45,694 bases of DNA from Streptomyces oryzae (GTDB lineage: Bacteria > Actinomycetota > Actinomycetes > Streptomycetales > Streptomycetaceae): NCBI RefSeq assembly GCF_017676365.1, contig NZ_JADKMA010000033.1, positions 1-45,694 of the forward strand. Reading direction: 5' to 3'. Below, piece by piece: positions 8,367 through 16,578 of this stretch. Numbering within the stretch: position 1 is the first letter of the stretch; the number at the start of each line of letters is the position of its first letter. A model generated the notes under the pieces. The model did not search any database, had not been told where the DNA came from, and was given only the letters and a program-made list of their open reading frames with translations. Both the position numbers and the translations under genes were made by a program.

Positions 8367-10825
8367 CGGGGAACGACGACCGTCTGCGTCGTCAGCTGCT
8401 AGCGACATCCCCGGACCTCGATGAGGACGCCCTGTTGCGGTTGGCCTTGCAGCACATCGTGGTGGCTCTCGGCGGGTTGGGCGGTCTGGCACACCTGGCC
8501 GAGTTGCGGGAGACCGGTGGCTTTCTGCGCCTTGTGGCGACAACGGGGCTCCCTGAGGCAGTTGCGCAGCGATGGGAACGTCTGCAGTCCGTGGATGATT
8601 CGGCTCCTGAAAGAGCTGCACTCCACAGGGAGATGGCTTGGTCGTTGACCTGGCCTTCCACCTCCGTTCCAGCGCCGGCGGACTCGGAGAGTGCGCCAGC
8701 GGGGTGGAGCTCTGTGGGAGCCTTCTCCGTTCCGCTGCTGATCGAAGATCGTCTCGTGGGCACAATCTCCACTCTGTTGTGCGGGAAGCCGCCCCCGGAT
8801 CGGCAGGAATACGCAGCAGAACTCGCCTTGGTGATCGGCCGCAGATTGGCGCAGATCCAGGCACAGTGCGCCGGTCGACCGCAGGTGTGGCGTGATGGCT
8901 ATGGCTCCGAGCAGCGTCGTCGGGCGTTGGCGATCGCCCAGGTGGGCACCTGGGAGTGGGAGAAGGCCACCGGTGTGACAATGGATGACGTCGGTGAGGA
9001 CCTGGTGGATCTGGCAGGGCTGACTCCGCGCACATGGGATCACCGGCCTGAGACATGGCTGGCTCGCATCCACCCCGATGACCGTACGGCGGTGGTTGAG
9101 GGAACCAAGCGAGCGGTGGACACGCGGGAGACATTTGCGCTTGAGTATCGCGTGCTGGATGCGAACAACCAGGTCCATTGGGTAGAGCAGCGTGGCCAGT
9201 TTGTCTATGACGAAAGCGGTGTGGCCGAAAGGGCATATGGAACCCTGGCAGACGTCACGCTGCGGCGCGGCAAACTGGAGTGGCTGACCACTCTTCAGGA
9301 ACTCCACCCGGACCCTGTTTTCGCAATGTCCATGGATAACCGGGTGGCATGGGGAAATATGGTCATGCGTAATCAAGGCGCAGCCCGAGGTGTGACCATC
9401 GTCGGAGCCGTGCCTTGGGAGGCGGATGAAGCGCTGGCAGAGCTTGGGCTGCAGGAAATGCTGGCGCGTGCCCGCGCGGCGGGCGGGACAGCCATCACGC
9501 AGGAGCTGCAGATCCTGAGAGAGCCCGCCACAGGAGCGATGGTGGCCTACTCCGCGCGTGCCGCCCAGGTTGGCGAGTATGTGACGGTGATGCTTGAGGA
9601 TATTACCGAGCGTAAGCGTGCAGAAGAGATTGAACGAGCGCGCGCCCGGGAGCTGTGGCGGACCCTCAAGCCGAAAATCCTCCCCCGGCTAATGGCGGTG
9701 ACCGTCGCTGCCCGCCATGCGACCGGCCGGTCCGTCGAGATCGGCGGCTCGTGGTACGACGCCATCCAGTTGTCTGGCGGGCGGGTGATGCTTGTCAGCG
9801 GCAGCGTGACGGGCGGTGGACTCAGTGAAGCCATCACCATGGGCCAGTTGCGTGCCACGGTGGCGGAACTGGCCGCGCTGGATTATCCACTGGCTGAACT
9901 GATGGCCCGACTCGGGGAAAGCGAGGTCGTCACCACAGCGCTCGCTGGGGATCTCCACCCCCATCTCCTGCTCGCACTGTACGACGCCACGACCGGCTGC
10001 CTGTCTCTGGTCAGTGCGGCGCACCCGCCCCCTGTTCTGGCCGCCCCGGCTCTGTCGCCCAGGACTTCCGACCTGCACGTAGGGCCCGGGCTGGGCGCCT
10101 CCCCGTTGGCTTACGAAATCACCCACGTCGATGTGCCGGAAGGGTCCCTGCTGGCTCTGTCCACATCAGGCTTCACCGGAGGACAGACCGGCGGCGGAAG
10201 TCTGCATTCCGAGGTGACGCGCTTGTTGCAGAGCGCCAGCACGTTCGAGCGTGAGACTTCGTTGGAGGAGGTATGCGACGCCCTCACAGATCTGGTGACG
10301 GACGAGAACCGCGAAGAGGATGCTGCGGTGCTTCTCTCGCGCCTGACTCGCGTGCCCCGAGAGAGGATGGCCGCTTGGGACCTTCCTTGGGATCCCCAAT
10401 CTGCGAGCAGCGCCCGTAGGAAAATCGTGGCCCAGGTCTGTGAGTGGGGCAGGGAAGACCTTGTGTTCACAGCCGAGCTTGTGGTGAGTGAACTGGTCGG
10501 CAATGTGATCCGACACACCGAGCAAGGGCCCGTGCGACTACGCCTGCTTCATCTGGACCATGACCTTGTCATCGAAGTTTATGACGGCAGCCAGTCCATG
10601 CCTCATATGCAGCCTATCCGGCTCATGGAGGAGAGCGGTCGTGGTCTGATGATGATCGGGGAAATGGCGGCGGCAATGAACGGCAGCTGGGGTGCACGGT
10701 ACACCCCGGACGGAAAATGCATCTGGGTGAGGCTGCGGCAGGAGGAGAAGGAAAGCCAAGGCCAGGGGCCTGCAGTCCCCGGCCTGCTGTCTGCATTGGA
10801 AGAGGCTACGGCGGCGGAGGAGTAA
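8363..10825 (+). CDS. GAF/PAS-SpoIIE-like (degenerate)-HATPase protein
   Basis: About 820 residues from GTG 8363. The domains are an N-terminal GAF (about 1-170), two PAS regions (about 190-300 and 305-420, the second ending in an EDITERK linker), a SpoIIE/PP2C fold (about 430-670) and a C-terminal HATPase_c domain (about 680-795). The phosphatase motifs are eroded. GGDWYD is GGSWYD (S463) and GDVSGHG is GSVTGGG (S481, G485), so two metal-binding Asp and the His are lost; only D466 and a late Asp remain. The HATPase N-box (E705, E710, N714) and a SGRGL box look intact. I infer a pseudophosphatase that may still bind ATP or a partner. Starts further upstream would run through transposase debris. 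The overlap with the small ORF before it supports GTG 8363. Confidence 0.8.
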   Translation: MTGNDDRLRRQLLATSPDLDEDALLRLALQHIVVALGGLGGLAHLAELRETGGFLRLVATTGLPEAVAQRWERLQSVDDSAPERAALHREMAWSLTWPSTSVPAPADSESAPAGWSSVGAFSVPLLIEDRLVGTISTLLCGKPPPDRQEYAAELALVIGRRLAQIQAQCAGRPQVWRDGYGSEQRRRALAIAQVGTWEWEKATGVTMDDVGEDLVDLAGLTPRTWDHRPETWLARIHPDDRTAVVEGTKRAVDTRETFALEYRVLDANNQVHWVEQRGQFVYDESGVAERAYGTLADVTLRRGKLEWLTTLQELHPDPVFAMSMDNRVAWGNMVMRNQGAARGVTIVGAVPWEADEALAELGLQEMLARARAAGGTAITQELQILREPATGAMVAYSARAAQVGEYVTVMLEDITERKRAEEIERARARELWRTLKPKILPRLMAVTVAARHATGRSVEIGGSWYDAIQLSGGRVMLVSGSVTGGGLSEAITMGQLRATVAELAALDYPLAELMARLGESEVVTTALAGDLHPHLLLALYDATTGCLSLVSAAHPPPVLAAPALSPRTSDLHVGPGLGASPLAYEITHVDVPEGSLLALSTSGFTGGQTGGGSLHSEVTRLLQSASTFERETSLEEVCDALTDLVTDENREEDAAVLLSRLTRVPRERMAAWDLPWDPQSASSARRKIVAQVCEWGREDLVFTAELVVSELVGNVIRHTEQGPVRLRLLHLDHDLVIEVYDGSQSMPHMQPIRLMEESGRGLMMIGEMAAAMNGSWGARYTPDGKCIWVRLRQEEKESQGQGPAVPGLLSALEEATAAEE

Positions 10826-10954
10826 TTGCGGGCCGAAGCGAGCGAAGTCCTGGTCTCATGAAGTGCCTTTTGGCGGGGCATCTATTGATCAGGAGAACTT
10901 CGGGTTCACGCTTGCTGGACTGGGTCCGCCTGGAGCCCGTGGTCCTCGGCACGG

Positions 10955-11350
10955 TGGGAAGCCTCCCGGGCCCGGTGAGCGGGACCGCATTGTGCGGGCG
11001 GTGGCGGTGGCGTTGGTGCGGCGTGCGAGGGCTGCGTTACAGCGTGCGGCCGAGGGGCTGTCCGGCGCCGTCGATTCCCAGGGCCCAGGCGGCTTGGCTG
11101 GTGGTGTACCCGCGTTCCAGGAAGAGCGTGACGAGGGCGACGACGACGTACATCGCGAAGCTCGACAGAGTGAAGGCCGTGGCGAGCAGGTGGAACGGCC
11201 TGCTCGCGCCCGGCCTCGCAGGGCCTTTGGCCGGGTGTGCCGGAGAGGTCGGGGCGTCCGGCCAGAGTGCGCGCAAGGCCAGGGTGTGGCCGGGATGGTG
11301 ACGGGGTGGCGAGGATACCGGCGAGCACAAGGCAGGTGGGCACTCCGGCG
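10955..11350 (-). pseudogene. MFS transporter remnant
   Basis: Read leftward, one frame gives LVLAGILATPSPS, a second frame gives HLLATAFTLSSFAMYVVVAL and ERGYTTSQAAWALGIDGAG, and a third gives LARRTNATA. Together these match the middle of an actinobacterial MFS permease (a cytoplasmic loop, then a helix and the ERGxTT..AAWALG..G loop). Both ends are missing and two frameshifts are present. It lies directly downstream of the membrane-protein gene on the same strand and may once have been its operon partner. Confidence 0.6.
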
Positions 11351-11361
11351 CTCTCGGCTGG

Positions 11362-11967
11362 TCAGGCGGGCACCAAATCCAGCGCGGCCAGTGCCATGAA
11401 CGTCGCTGCCATGCCGCAGCCCAGCATCGCAGCACCCAGCAAGCCCAGAACGGCATGGCGGGGGCGCAAGCCGGCCCGGCGGTGGTAGGAGAACGCCAAC
11501 ACTCCGTAACACGCCGCATAGAGGGCGAAGAAGGCGACGTAGGCAGCCTCCCTCGGGGCAATGCCCTCACCCCCAGCGAGCATGCCCACCCCCTCGGCAA
11601 CACTGCCTGCGCAGTACACGGCGAGGGTGGCGAACGCACTCCAGAGGCACACGCCGAGCACAGCAGGGCCAAGGAACCGGTGACGCGGCGGGACGACACT
11701 CAGCACCGCCACCGCCGCCCCCGCCAGCTTCAGTGCCAAAACCAGCACGTTCGCCACAGCGAACCCGATCGGATACTCCGAGGTCAGCTTGTCGTAGCCA
11801 CTGCTTGCGAAGAAACCCGTAGTCAGCAGGTCAAGGCTTACCACAGCGAAACCGATACAGCTGACGGCGGCGACGCCCGCCACGACGCGGACACCGCCGG
11901 AAGCAGGAACCGGCGCAGCGCGCGGCCTCAGCGGCGGAACCTGCGCAGAAGCGGCAGAGGGTTTCAT
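11362..11967 (-). CDS. Five-helix integral membrane protein, unknown function
   Basis: A 201-residue protein from ATG 11967. After a short N-terminal tail rich in Pro, Ala and Ser there are about five hydrophobic segments of 20-25 residues, at roughly 30-52, 66-95, 100-125, 138-160 and 170-195. No signal peptide, enzyme motif or family signature is visible. The G+C-rich codon use and continuous hydrophobic pattern support a real gene. The stop is followed within 12 bases by the MFS remnant. Its job is unknown; the context only suggests a former transport operon. Confidence 0.6.
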   Translation of the reverse strand: MKPSAASAQVPPLRPRAAPVPASGGVRVVAGVAAVSCIGFAVVSLDLLTTGFFASSGYDKLTSEYPIGFAVANVLVLALKLAGAAVAVLSVVPPRHRFLGPAVLGVCLWSAFATLAVYCAGSVAEGVGMLAGGEGIAPREAAYVAFFALYAACYGVLAFSYHRRAGLRPRHAVLGLLGAAMLGCGMAATFMALAALDLVPA

Positions 11968-12254
11968 GGCACGGACGGTACGGGAGCACCCACACGCACA
12001 CATCCGCCGCAAGTCTCGCCGAAAGCTGCCCACGGTCCGCCCGCAGGAGGAGACCCCTCCCGGCGGGCGGCTCCGGAGGTGCTCTGCAATCGATGAGTCC
12101 AGCAACGAACTGGGCCGGAAGGTGCTCTGCTGAGCACTCGGCCTGCGGCACAAGGAGAAGCTCCCAACCGGCGCCTCAACGCAACGGCGACTTCACACGC
12201 ACGCCGGCTCCGAGATCGAAGCCGCCGACCGAATCGTGACCCGGAGTACAACCA

Positions 12255-12497
12255 CAGCTACCCCGGCACGGCCGCCAGCGCCGCGTCTCGCCAGCGGGCG
12301 AAGAAGGCATACATGCGTGGCCAGGGCGGGAAGTCGGACGGCATCGCCCGCCATTTGACGCCGTTGTCGACGAGGCAGCGCACCGCGTCGATCATCTGCC
12401 TATGGCAGTAGCCCTCCGGACGGCCGCCTCGGCCCGCCGGCCATCTCGGCACCGGCAGCACATCCCGCACCGACGCCCACTCGTCATCGCTCATGTC
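12255..12497 (-). pseudogene. IS5-type transposase N-terminal fragment
   Basis: From about 12494 leftward: YGSDMSDDEWASVRDVLPVP, then GRGGRPEGYCHRQMIDAVR, NGVKWRAMPSDFPPW and a terminal FFARWRDAAL. This is the DUF4096-type N-terminal domain of IS5 transposases. A stop follows and the DDE core is absent. The frame itself is clean, so the truncation is probably recent. Confidence 0.75.
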
Positions 12498-13230
12498 CGA
12501 GCCGTACCGTGGCCGGCCGCTCCGGCCGGTCGGCCGCGTTCCCGAACCGATGGGTGAGACAGCCACACCCAGGAGTGGCTCGACCGGACCCGGCAACCAC
12601 GACCACGCGCCATGTCGACAACAGGGCCTCGCTTCTTGCTGGACTCGACAACCGCGAGCCACCAAGAGGCCCTTCCTCCATGCCCCGTCGTCGGTCAACG
12701 CACCCGATACAGGACCTCGTTCGAAGCAGGTGGGGTTGTCGACGGTGGTGATGACGCTGACGGTGGGGCGGAGGTGACTGCGATCGTGAAGCAGAGCCGC
12801 ATGCTCGCGGCCAGGTCCACGCGAGCGGTGAACCTGCCGTCGGCGTGGCCCTCGACGCTCGTGTAGTCGGTAGGGGACGACAGGTGGTGGAGCCCGTTCG
12901 GGCGCTGCGCCGCGCGAGTAGGTGTTGAGCGGGTTCTTTGCGGCGGGCACGCCGAGTGTCGACAGCACCGTCCTGGTCCGTCACAGCGGGGTCGACGGCC
13001 GCCGGATCGATTACATCCGCGGTGACGACAGCGAGCCGGTCATGGTGGAGCGGAAGCGCGTGGGGCTGCCAGGTCATTGCGGTGATCTGGCGTCCGGCGG
13101 CGAGTGCGACCCGTGAGCAGGTGGCCGGTGGGGCCACTGGCTCCAGAAGACGGCAATGCGCATGCCGCATGTCCTTCGAGATTGCGATTTCCGGTGAACG
13201 GGTCCGCTCGGCTGTCATTCCGAGGCCCGA
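12498..13230. other. Decayed coding-like DNA, not identified
   Basis: Both strands keep coding-like third-position bias in pieces. On the minus strand one frame gives TDYTSVEGHADGRFTARVD followed by LAASMRLCFTIAV (about 12780-12880). On the plus strand 12925-13116 stays open. None can be assigned to a family, and the frames are interrupted. I regard the stretch as remnants between the IS5 stub and the sigma-factor pseudogene. Confidence 0.35.
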
Positions 13231-13234
13231 CATG

Positions 13235-13880
13235 CTTCTGTGTTTCGCCCAGGATCGCCCAGCCATCCACCACCGGGCTGACGTGCGCGAGCTTGTCGGG
13301 GTTGCTACGGCGCGGATCGTCTGGAGCCGTCCGTCGCGGACGTCGAGGTCAAGGTGTCGATGACGTTACCTGTGCGCTCTCGGAAAATCGCTCCTGGTTG
13401 GCAGTTGACCCGGCGCGGTTCCACGTGGCCGCCGGTCCGGGAGAACGCGGGAGGGGGAGGGCGGCGAGTAGCTGGGAGACGTGGTCGGCGCCGAAGATGC
13501 CCTCGGCTCACCGCAGGGCCTTGCCGCTGCTGTCGGCGACCATGCGGACATCAGCGGCGAGCAGTTCCTGCAACCTGTCAACGCTCCCCTCGCGGAGGGC
13601 ATCGAGGAACCCTTCAGAGGGTTCTTCGCGCTCACGCCGGCGGGCCTCGAACCGCGGCCGGCCCACGTCCAAGTGGCGACGCGCCCGCACCGCGAGCTGG
13701 CGGCACGCCGCCTCCGAGCGGCCCACCGCCGAGGCGATGTCCGGGTCGCCAAACCCGAACACCTCGCGCAGCACGAACACCGCCCGCTGCAGCAGGGTCA
13801 ACCGCTCCAGCAGAAGCAGGACAGCCATGGACACATGCGGCGGCGCGAGTCGGTCAGCTCCGCCGACCGCGGGTGAGCCT
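13235..13880 (-). pseudogene. ECF41-type sigma factor, degraded copy
   Basis: Reading leftward: HPRSAELTDS, frameshift, then LLLLERLTLLQRAVFVLREV, a sigma-4 helix-turn-helix (IASAVGRSEAACRQLAVRAR), the start of a SnoaL-like C-terminal domain (LQELLAADVRMVADSSGK), a shift to GADHVSQLLAAL, and further pieces QPGAIFRERTGNV and DVRDGRLQTIRA. Each piece aligns in order with the intact paralog at 15268-16206. The sigma-2 region is missing and at least three frameshifts are present. In ECF41 proteins the C-terminal domain tunes activity; here it cannot be made. Confidence 0.75.
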
Positions 13881-14039
13881 TATGTGCTCCCGGGCCAGTG
13901 TTCATGACGACGCAGAACGCGATGCTGCACTGCTGCACAAGATGAAGGGTGGAGCCGGACGCCGGAAGGCTCTGGAAGCCATCAAGGCAGAGGCGCCGGC
14001 CGTCGGACGGGTCGCCCAGAGCCCGGGTCGCCACGAGCC

Positions 14040-14190
14040 GAGTCCGAGGGGACCCGCAGGGCCTGCTCGACGTGCTCGCGTCTGAGGTCGTCCACATGGG
14101 CGACGGCGGCGGCGTGAAGCACGCCGTGCTGCGGCCGATCGCCGGCGCCGACAAGGTGGTCCGCCTCCAGCGGACCGCCCCACCGGCGGC
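14040..14190 (+). pseudogene. Third ECF41-like fragment (SnoaL domain only)
   Basis: A plus-strand piece, GDPQGLLDVLASEVVHMGDG followed by AVLRPIAGADKVVRL, matches the beginning of the SnoaL-like C-terminal domain of SigJ/ECF41 sigma factors. Upstream sigma regions and the downstream half are absent. It lies between the degraded ECF41 copy and the intact SDR/ECF41 pair. Confidence 0.6.
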
Positions 14191-14385
14191 CATCAGGGTG
14201 TTGGCTCGGTCGCGCCTCAAGCCTTTCTGCCCCTCTTGGTGGTTGGACATGGTCCAGCCTGCTGATGCGTCGAGACGATACGGTACGTCTCGTTGCACCG
14301 GATGAAGTCCCGACGGGGCGTGTGAGGCCGCTCACAAGGCATGAGTGCATGTCACAGCCGCGCAGGGTGTTTCGTCTCAGGAAGC

Positions 14386-15129
14386 ATGACGAACACGACG
14401 AAGACCTCGGTGCTGGTCACCGGAGGCAACAAGGGACTAGGTCTCGAGACGGCCAGACGGCTCGGCGGACTGGGCTGGACGGTCTTCCTCGGCTCGCGTG
14501 ACGAAGACCGTGGTCGCGCGGCAGCCGACAAGCTGCTCGCCGACGGCGTCCATGTGGTGATGGTTCCGCTCGACGTGACGTCGAACGCGTCGGTAATGAC
14601 TGCGGTCGCGCGTGTCCGTGCGCACACCGACCGGCTCGACGTGCTGGTCAACAACGCCGGGACCCCGGGGAGCCTCGTGCCGCCTGCGGACGCGACGGCC
14701 GAGGACCTCCACCCCGTCTTCGACACGAATGTGTACGGACCCGTCAGGGTCACGCAGGCGTTCCTTCCGCTGCTGGAAGCGGCGGAGAACCCGCGTGTGG
14801 TGATGGTGTCCAGTGCGGGCGGCTCGTTCAGCGTGGTGACCGACCCGGGACAGCCGGTCTCGAAGATGCACGAGCTTGCCTACAGCACTTCCAAGGCGGC
14901 ACTGAACATGATCACCGTTCGGTATGCGCAGGCGCTTCCGAGGATCAAGTTCAACGTCGTCACGCCCGGGGAGGTCGCGAACCGCAAGTTCGCCGCGACC
15001 GACATGAACAAGCACACCGGCGCGCTCACGGTCACCGAGGGCACCGACTCGATCGTTCGCCTGGCGACGCTCGGCCCGGACGGGCCGAGCGGGACGTTCA
15101 CCGACCGTCTCGGTCCCGTTGGATGGTGA
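14386..15129 (+). CDS. SDR-family oxidoreductase, partner of the ECF41 sigma gene
   Basis: A 247-residue short-chain dehydrogenase/reductase, cytosolic and NAD(P)-dependent. It shows the cofactor loop TGGNKGLG (residues about 13-20), the NNAG motif, the catalytic Ser in VMVSSAGGS and the YSTSK active-site pair (Tyr and Lys four apart). ATG 14386 follows AGGAAG with a 2-base gap; the in-frame ATG 14341 lacks a ribosome site. The sigma gene starts 139 bases downstream on the same strand. ECF41 sigma factors are typically encoded beside an oxidoreductase, epimerase or carboxymuconolactone decarboxylase, so this enzyme is probably the regulated partner. Its substrate is unknown. Confidence 0.9.
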   Translation: MTNTTKTSVLVTGGNKGLGLETARRLGGLGWTVFLGSRDEDRGRAAADKLLADGVHVVMVPLDVTSNASVMTAVARVRAHTDRLDVLVNNAGTPGSLVPPADATAEDLHPVFDTNVYGPVRVTQAFLPLLEAAENPRVVMVSSAGGSFSVVTDPGQPVSKMHELAYSTSKAALNMITVRYAQALPRIKFNVVTPGEVANRKFAATDMNKHTGALTVTEGTDSIVRLATLGPDGPSGTFTDRLGPVGW

Positions 15130-15267
15130 TTCTCGGCGTGTGGATCGGCTGCCCGTAGCGCCGGACCGCCGGAGATGGTGCGGAACGGAGCCTCGCTGCT
15201 GTTTCGGGAGCGGGCACGGTGCCGACAGCGCCAGAACGAACTGCAAGGCGAAGAGGAAGGATCGGTC

Positions 15268-16206
15268 GTGAACCGGGCACGGACATTCGAGGAGCTTCGG
15301 CCACTGCTGTTTTCGATCGCCTACCGGATACTCAGTAGTGTCACCGAGGCCGAGGACGCCGTCCAGGAGACCTGGCTGCGCTGGGAAGCTTCTGAGGCCC
15401 GGACCGAGTCGCCCAAGGCATACCTGTCAACGGTGGTGACCCGAGTCGCCCTCGACGTACTGCAGTCGGCACGGGTGCGGCGAGAGGCTTACACGGGCAC
15501 GTGGTTCCCTGAGCCGCTGCTGAGCGACCCGTACCAGGATCCCGAGCGCTCGGCCGAGTTGGCTGACTCGCTGTCGATGGCTGCGTTGCTGCTCATGGAA
15601 CGCCTCAGCCCGCTGGAGCGTGCGGTGTTCGTGTTGCGTGAGGTCTTCGCGTTCAACTTCGAGGAGATCGCTGCTGCGGTGGGCCGGTCGGAGTCGGCGT
15701 GTCGACAGCTGGCCGTACGGGCTCGGCGACACATGGAGGAGGGCCGACCGCGCTTCGACGCGGACCAACGCGAGCGAGACAAACTGGCGGAGCGGTTTTT
15801 CAACGCGCTCCGAGAAGGCGACGTCGATGACTTGCGTGATCTGCTCGCCGCGGATGTGTCCATGGTCGGCGACAGCGGTGGCAAGAGTCCTCAGTTGGCC
15901 AGGGGGATCATGGGCGCCGACAACGTGGCCCGTTTGTTCGCTGCGTACTTCCCGATGCTGGTGCGCATCGACGTGACGTGGCAGCCGCACGAGCTGAATG
16001 GCCAGCCCGGCGCGATCTTCTGCGACCGGGAGGGCAAGGTCCTGGCCGCCATGGTCCTCGACGTCCGCGAGGGGCAGATCCAGACGATCCGTTCGGTGAC
16101 CAACCCCGACAAGTTGGCGCATATCGGGCCGGTAGCGGACGCGTGGGCGGTCAGCCGGGAGGCCAACCGCGCAGCCCGCGCGGCGCGGCGGGAGCAGGAA
16201 GGCTAG
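15268..16206 (+). CDS. ECF41-family RNA polymerase sigma factor (SigJ-like)
   Basis: A 312-residue sigma factor. Region 2 (about 5-75) carries the EAEDAVQETWLRW core. Region 4 (about 110-165) holds the helix-turn-helix FEEIAAAVGRSESACRQLA. A SnoaL-like C-terminal domain follows. Hallmarks of ECF41 are visible: WFPEPL in the linker (usual WLPEPL), GDSGGK (DGGGK type) and NPDKL near the C-terminus. The C-terminal domain replaces a separate anti-sigma factor and sets activity. GTG 15268 is chosen because it follows AAGAGGAAGGA and begins the family-like N-terminus (VNRARTFEELRPLLFSIAYR). The SDR gene lies just upstream, and two decayed paralogs lie within 2.1 kb. Confidence 0.9.
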   Translation: MNRARTFEELRPLLFSIAYRILSSVTEAEDAVQETWLRWEASEARTESPKAYLSTVVTRVALDVLQSARVRREAYTGTWFPEPLLSDPYQDPERSAELADSLSMAALLLMERLSPLERAVFVLREVFAFNFEEIAAAVGRSESACRQLAVRARRHMEEGRPRFDADQRERDKLAERFFNALREGDVDDLRDLLAADVSMVGDSGGKSPQLARGIMGADNVARLFAAYFPMLVRIDVTWQPHELNGQPGAIFCDREGKVLAAMVLDVREGQIQTIRSVTNPDKLAHIGPVADAWAVSREANRAARAARREQEG

Positions 16207-16578
16207 CCGAAGGGCTCGGCCCGGCAGCCGCCCCCGCGTGCCGGTCAAAGCCTGTCCTGCGCAGGGCAGGCGTGACGCATGAAGTGGTAACTCTCGGATT
16301 CAATTCCAGAAAAGAGGGATTCCCTTGATCTCGTTTGCCGGCATCGTCCCGGCTGGACCAGAGCTGGACCAGGTGAGAGTGAGGCCGCTCCTGACGGGGA
16401 GCGAATTCGAATTCAAACTGGTGGAGTGTCCGCCCGATTCGCCGCCGCAAGAATGTCGGCGCGACGGGGTCGACGAGGGTGCCCGGCTCCTCGCAGGCAC
16501 CCTCCCCGTTCGGGTGCGGATGGCGCGCACCTCGCCCTCATTCGCCTGCGGTTTCCGTGAGTCGGTTGGTTCGCAGAG
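16207..16578. other. Intergenic region before the cytochrome b gene
   Basis: About 370 bases with no convincing gene. A frame from 16325 stays open to 16582 but has no ribosome site or domain. The section around 16290-16420 is less G+C-rich than its surroundings (GGATTCAATTCC, GAATTCGAATTC) and could hold a promoter for the next gene; I cannot place one firmly. Confidence 0.35.

Noticed and set aside
16290..16330. T-loop-like GGATTCAATTCC as part of a tRNA or attachment site
   Set aside because: No acceptor, D or anticodon stems can be folded around it, and no duplicate was noticed in the window.
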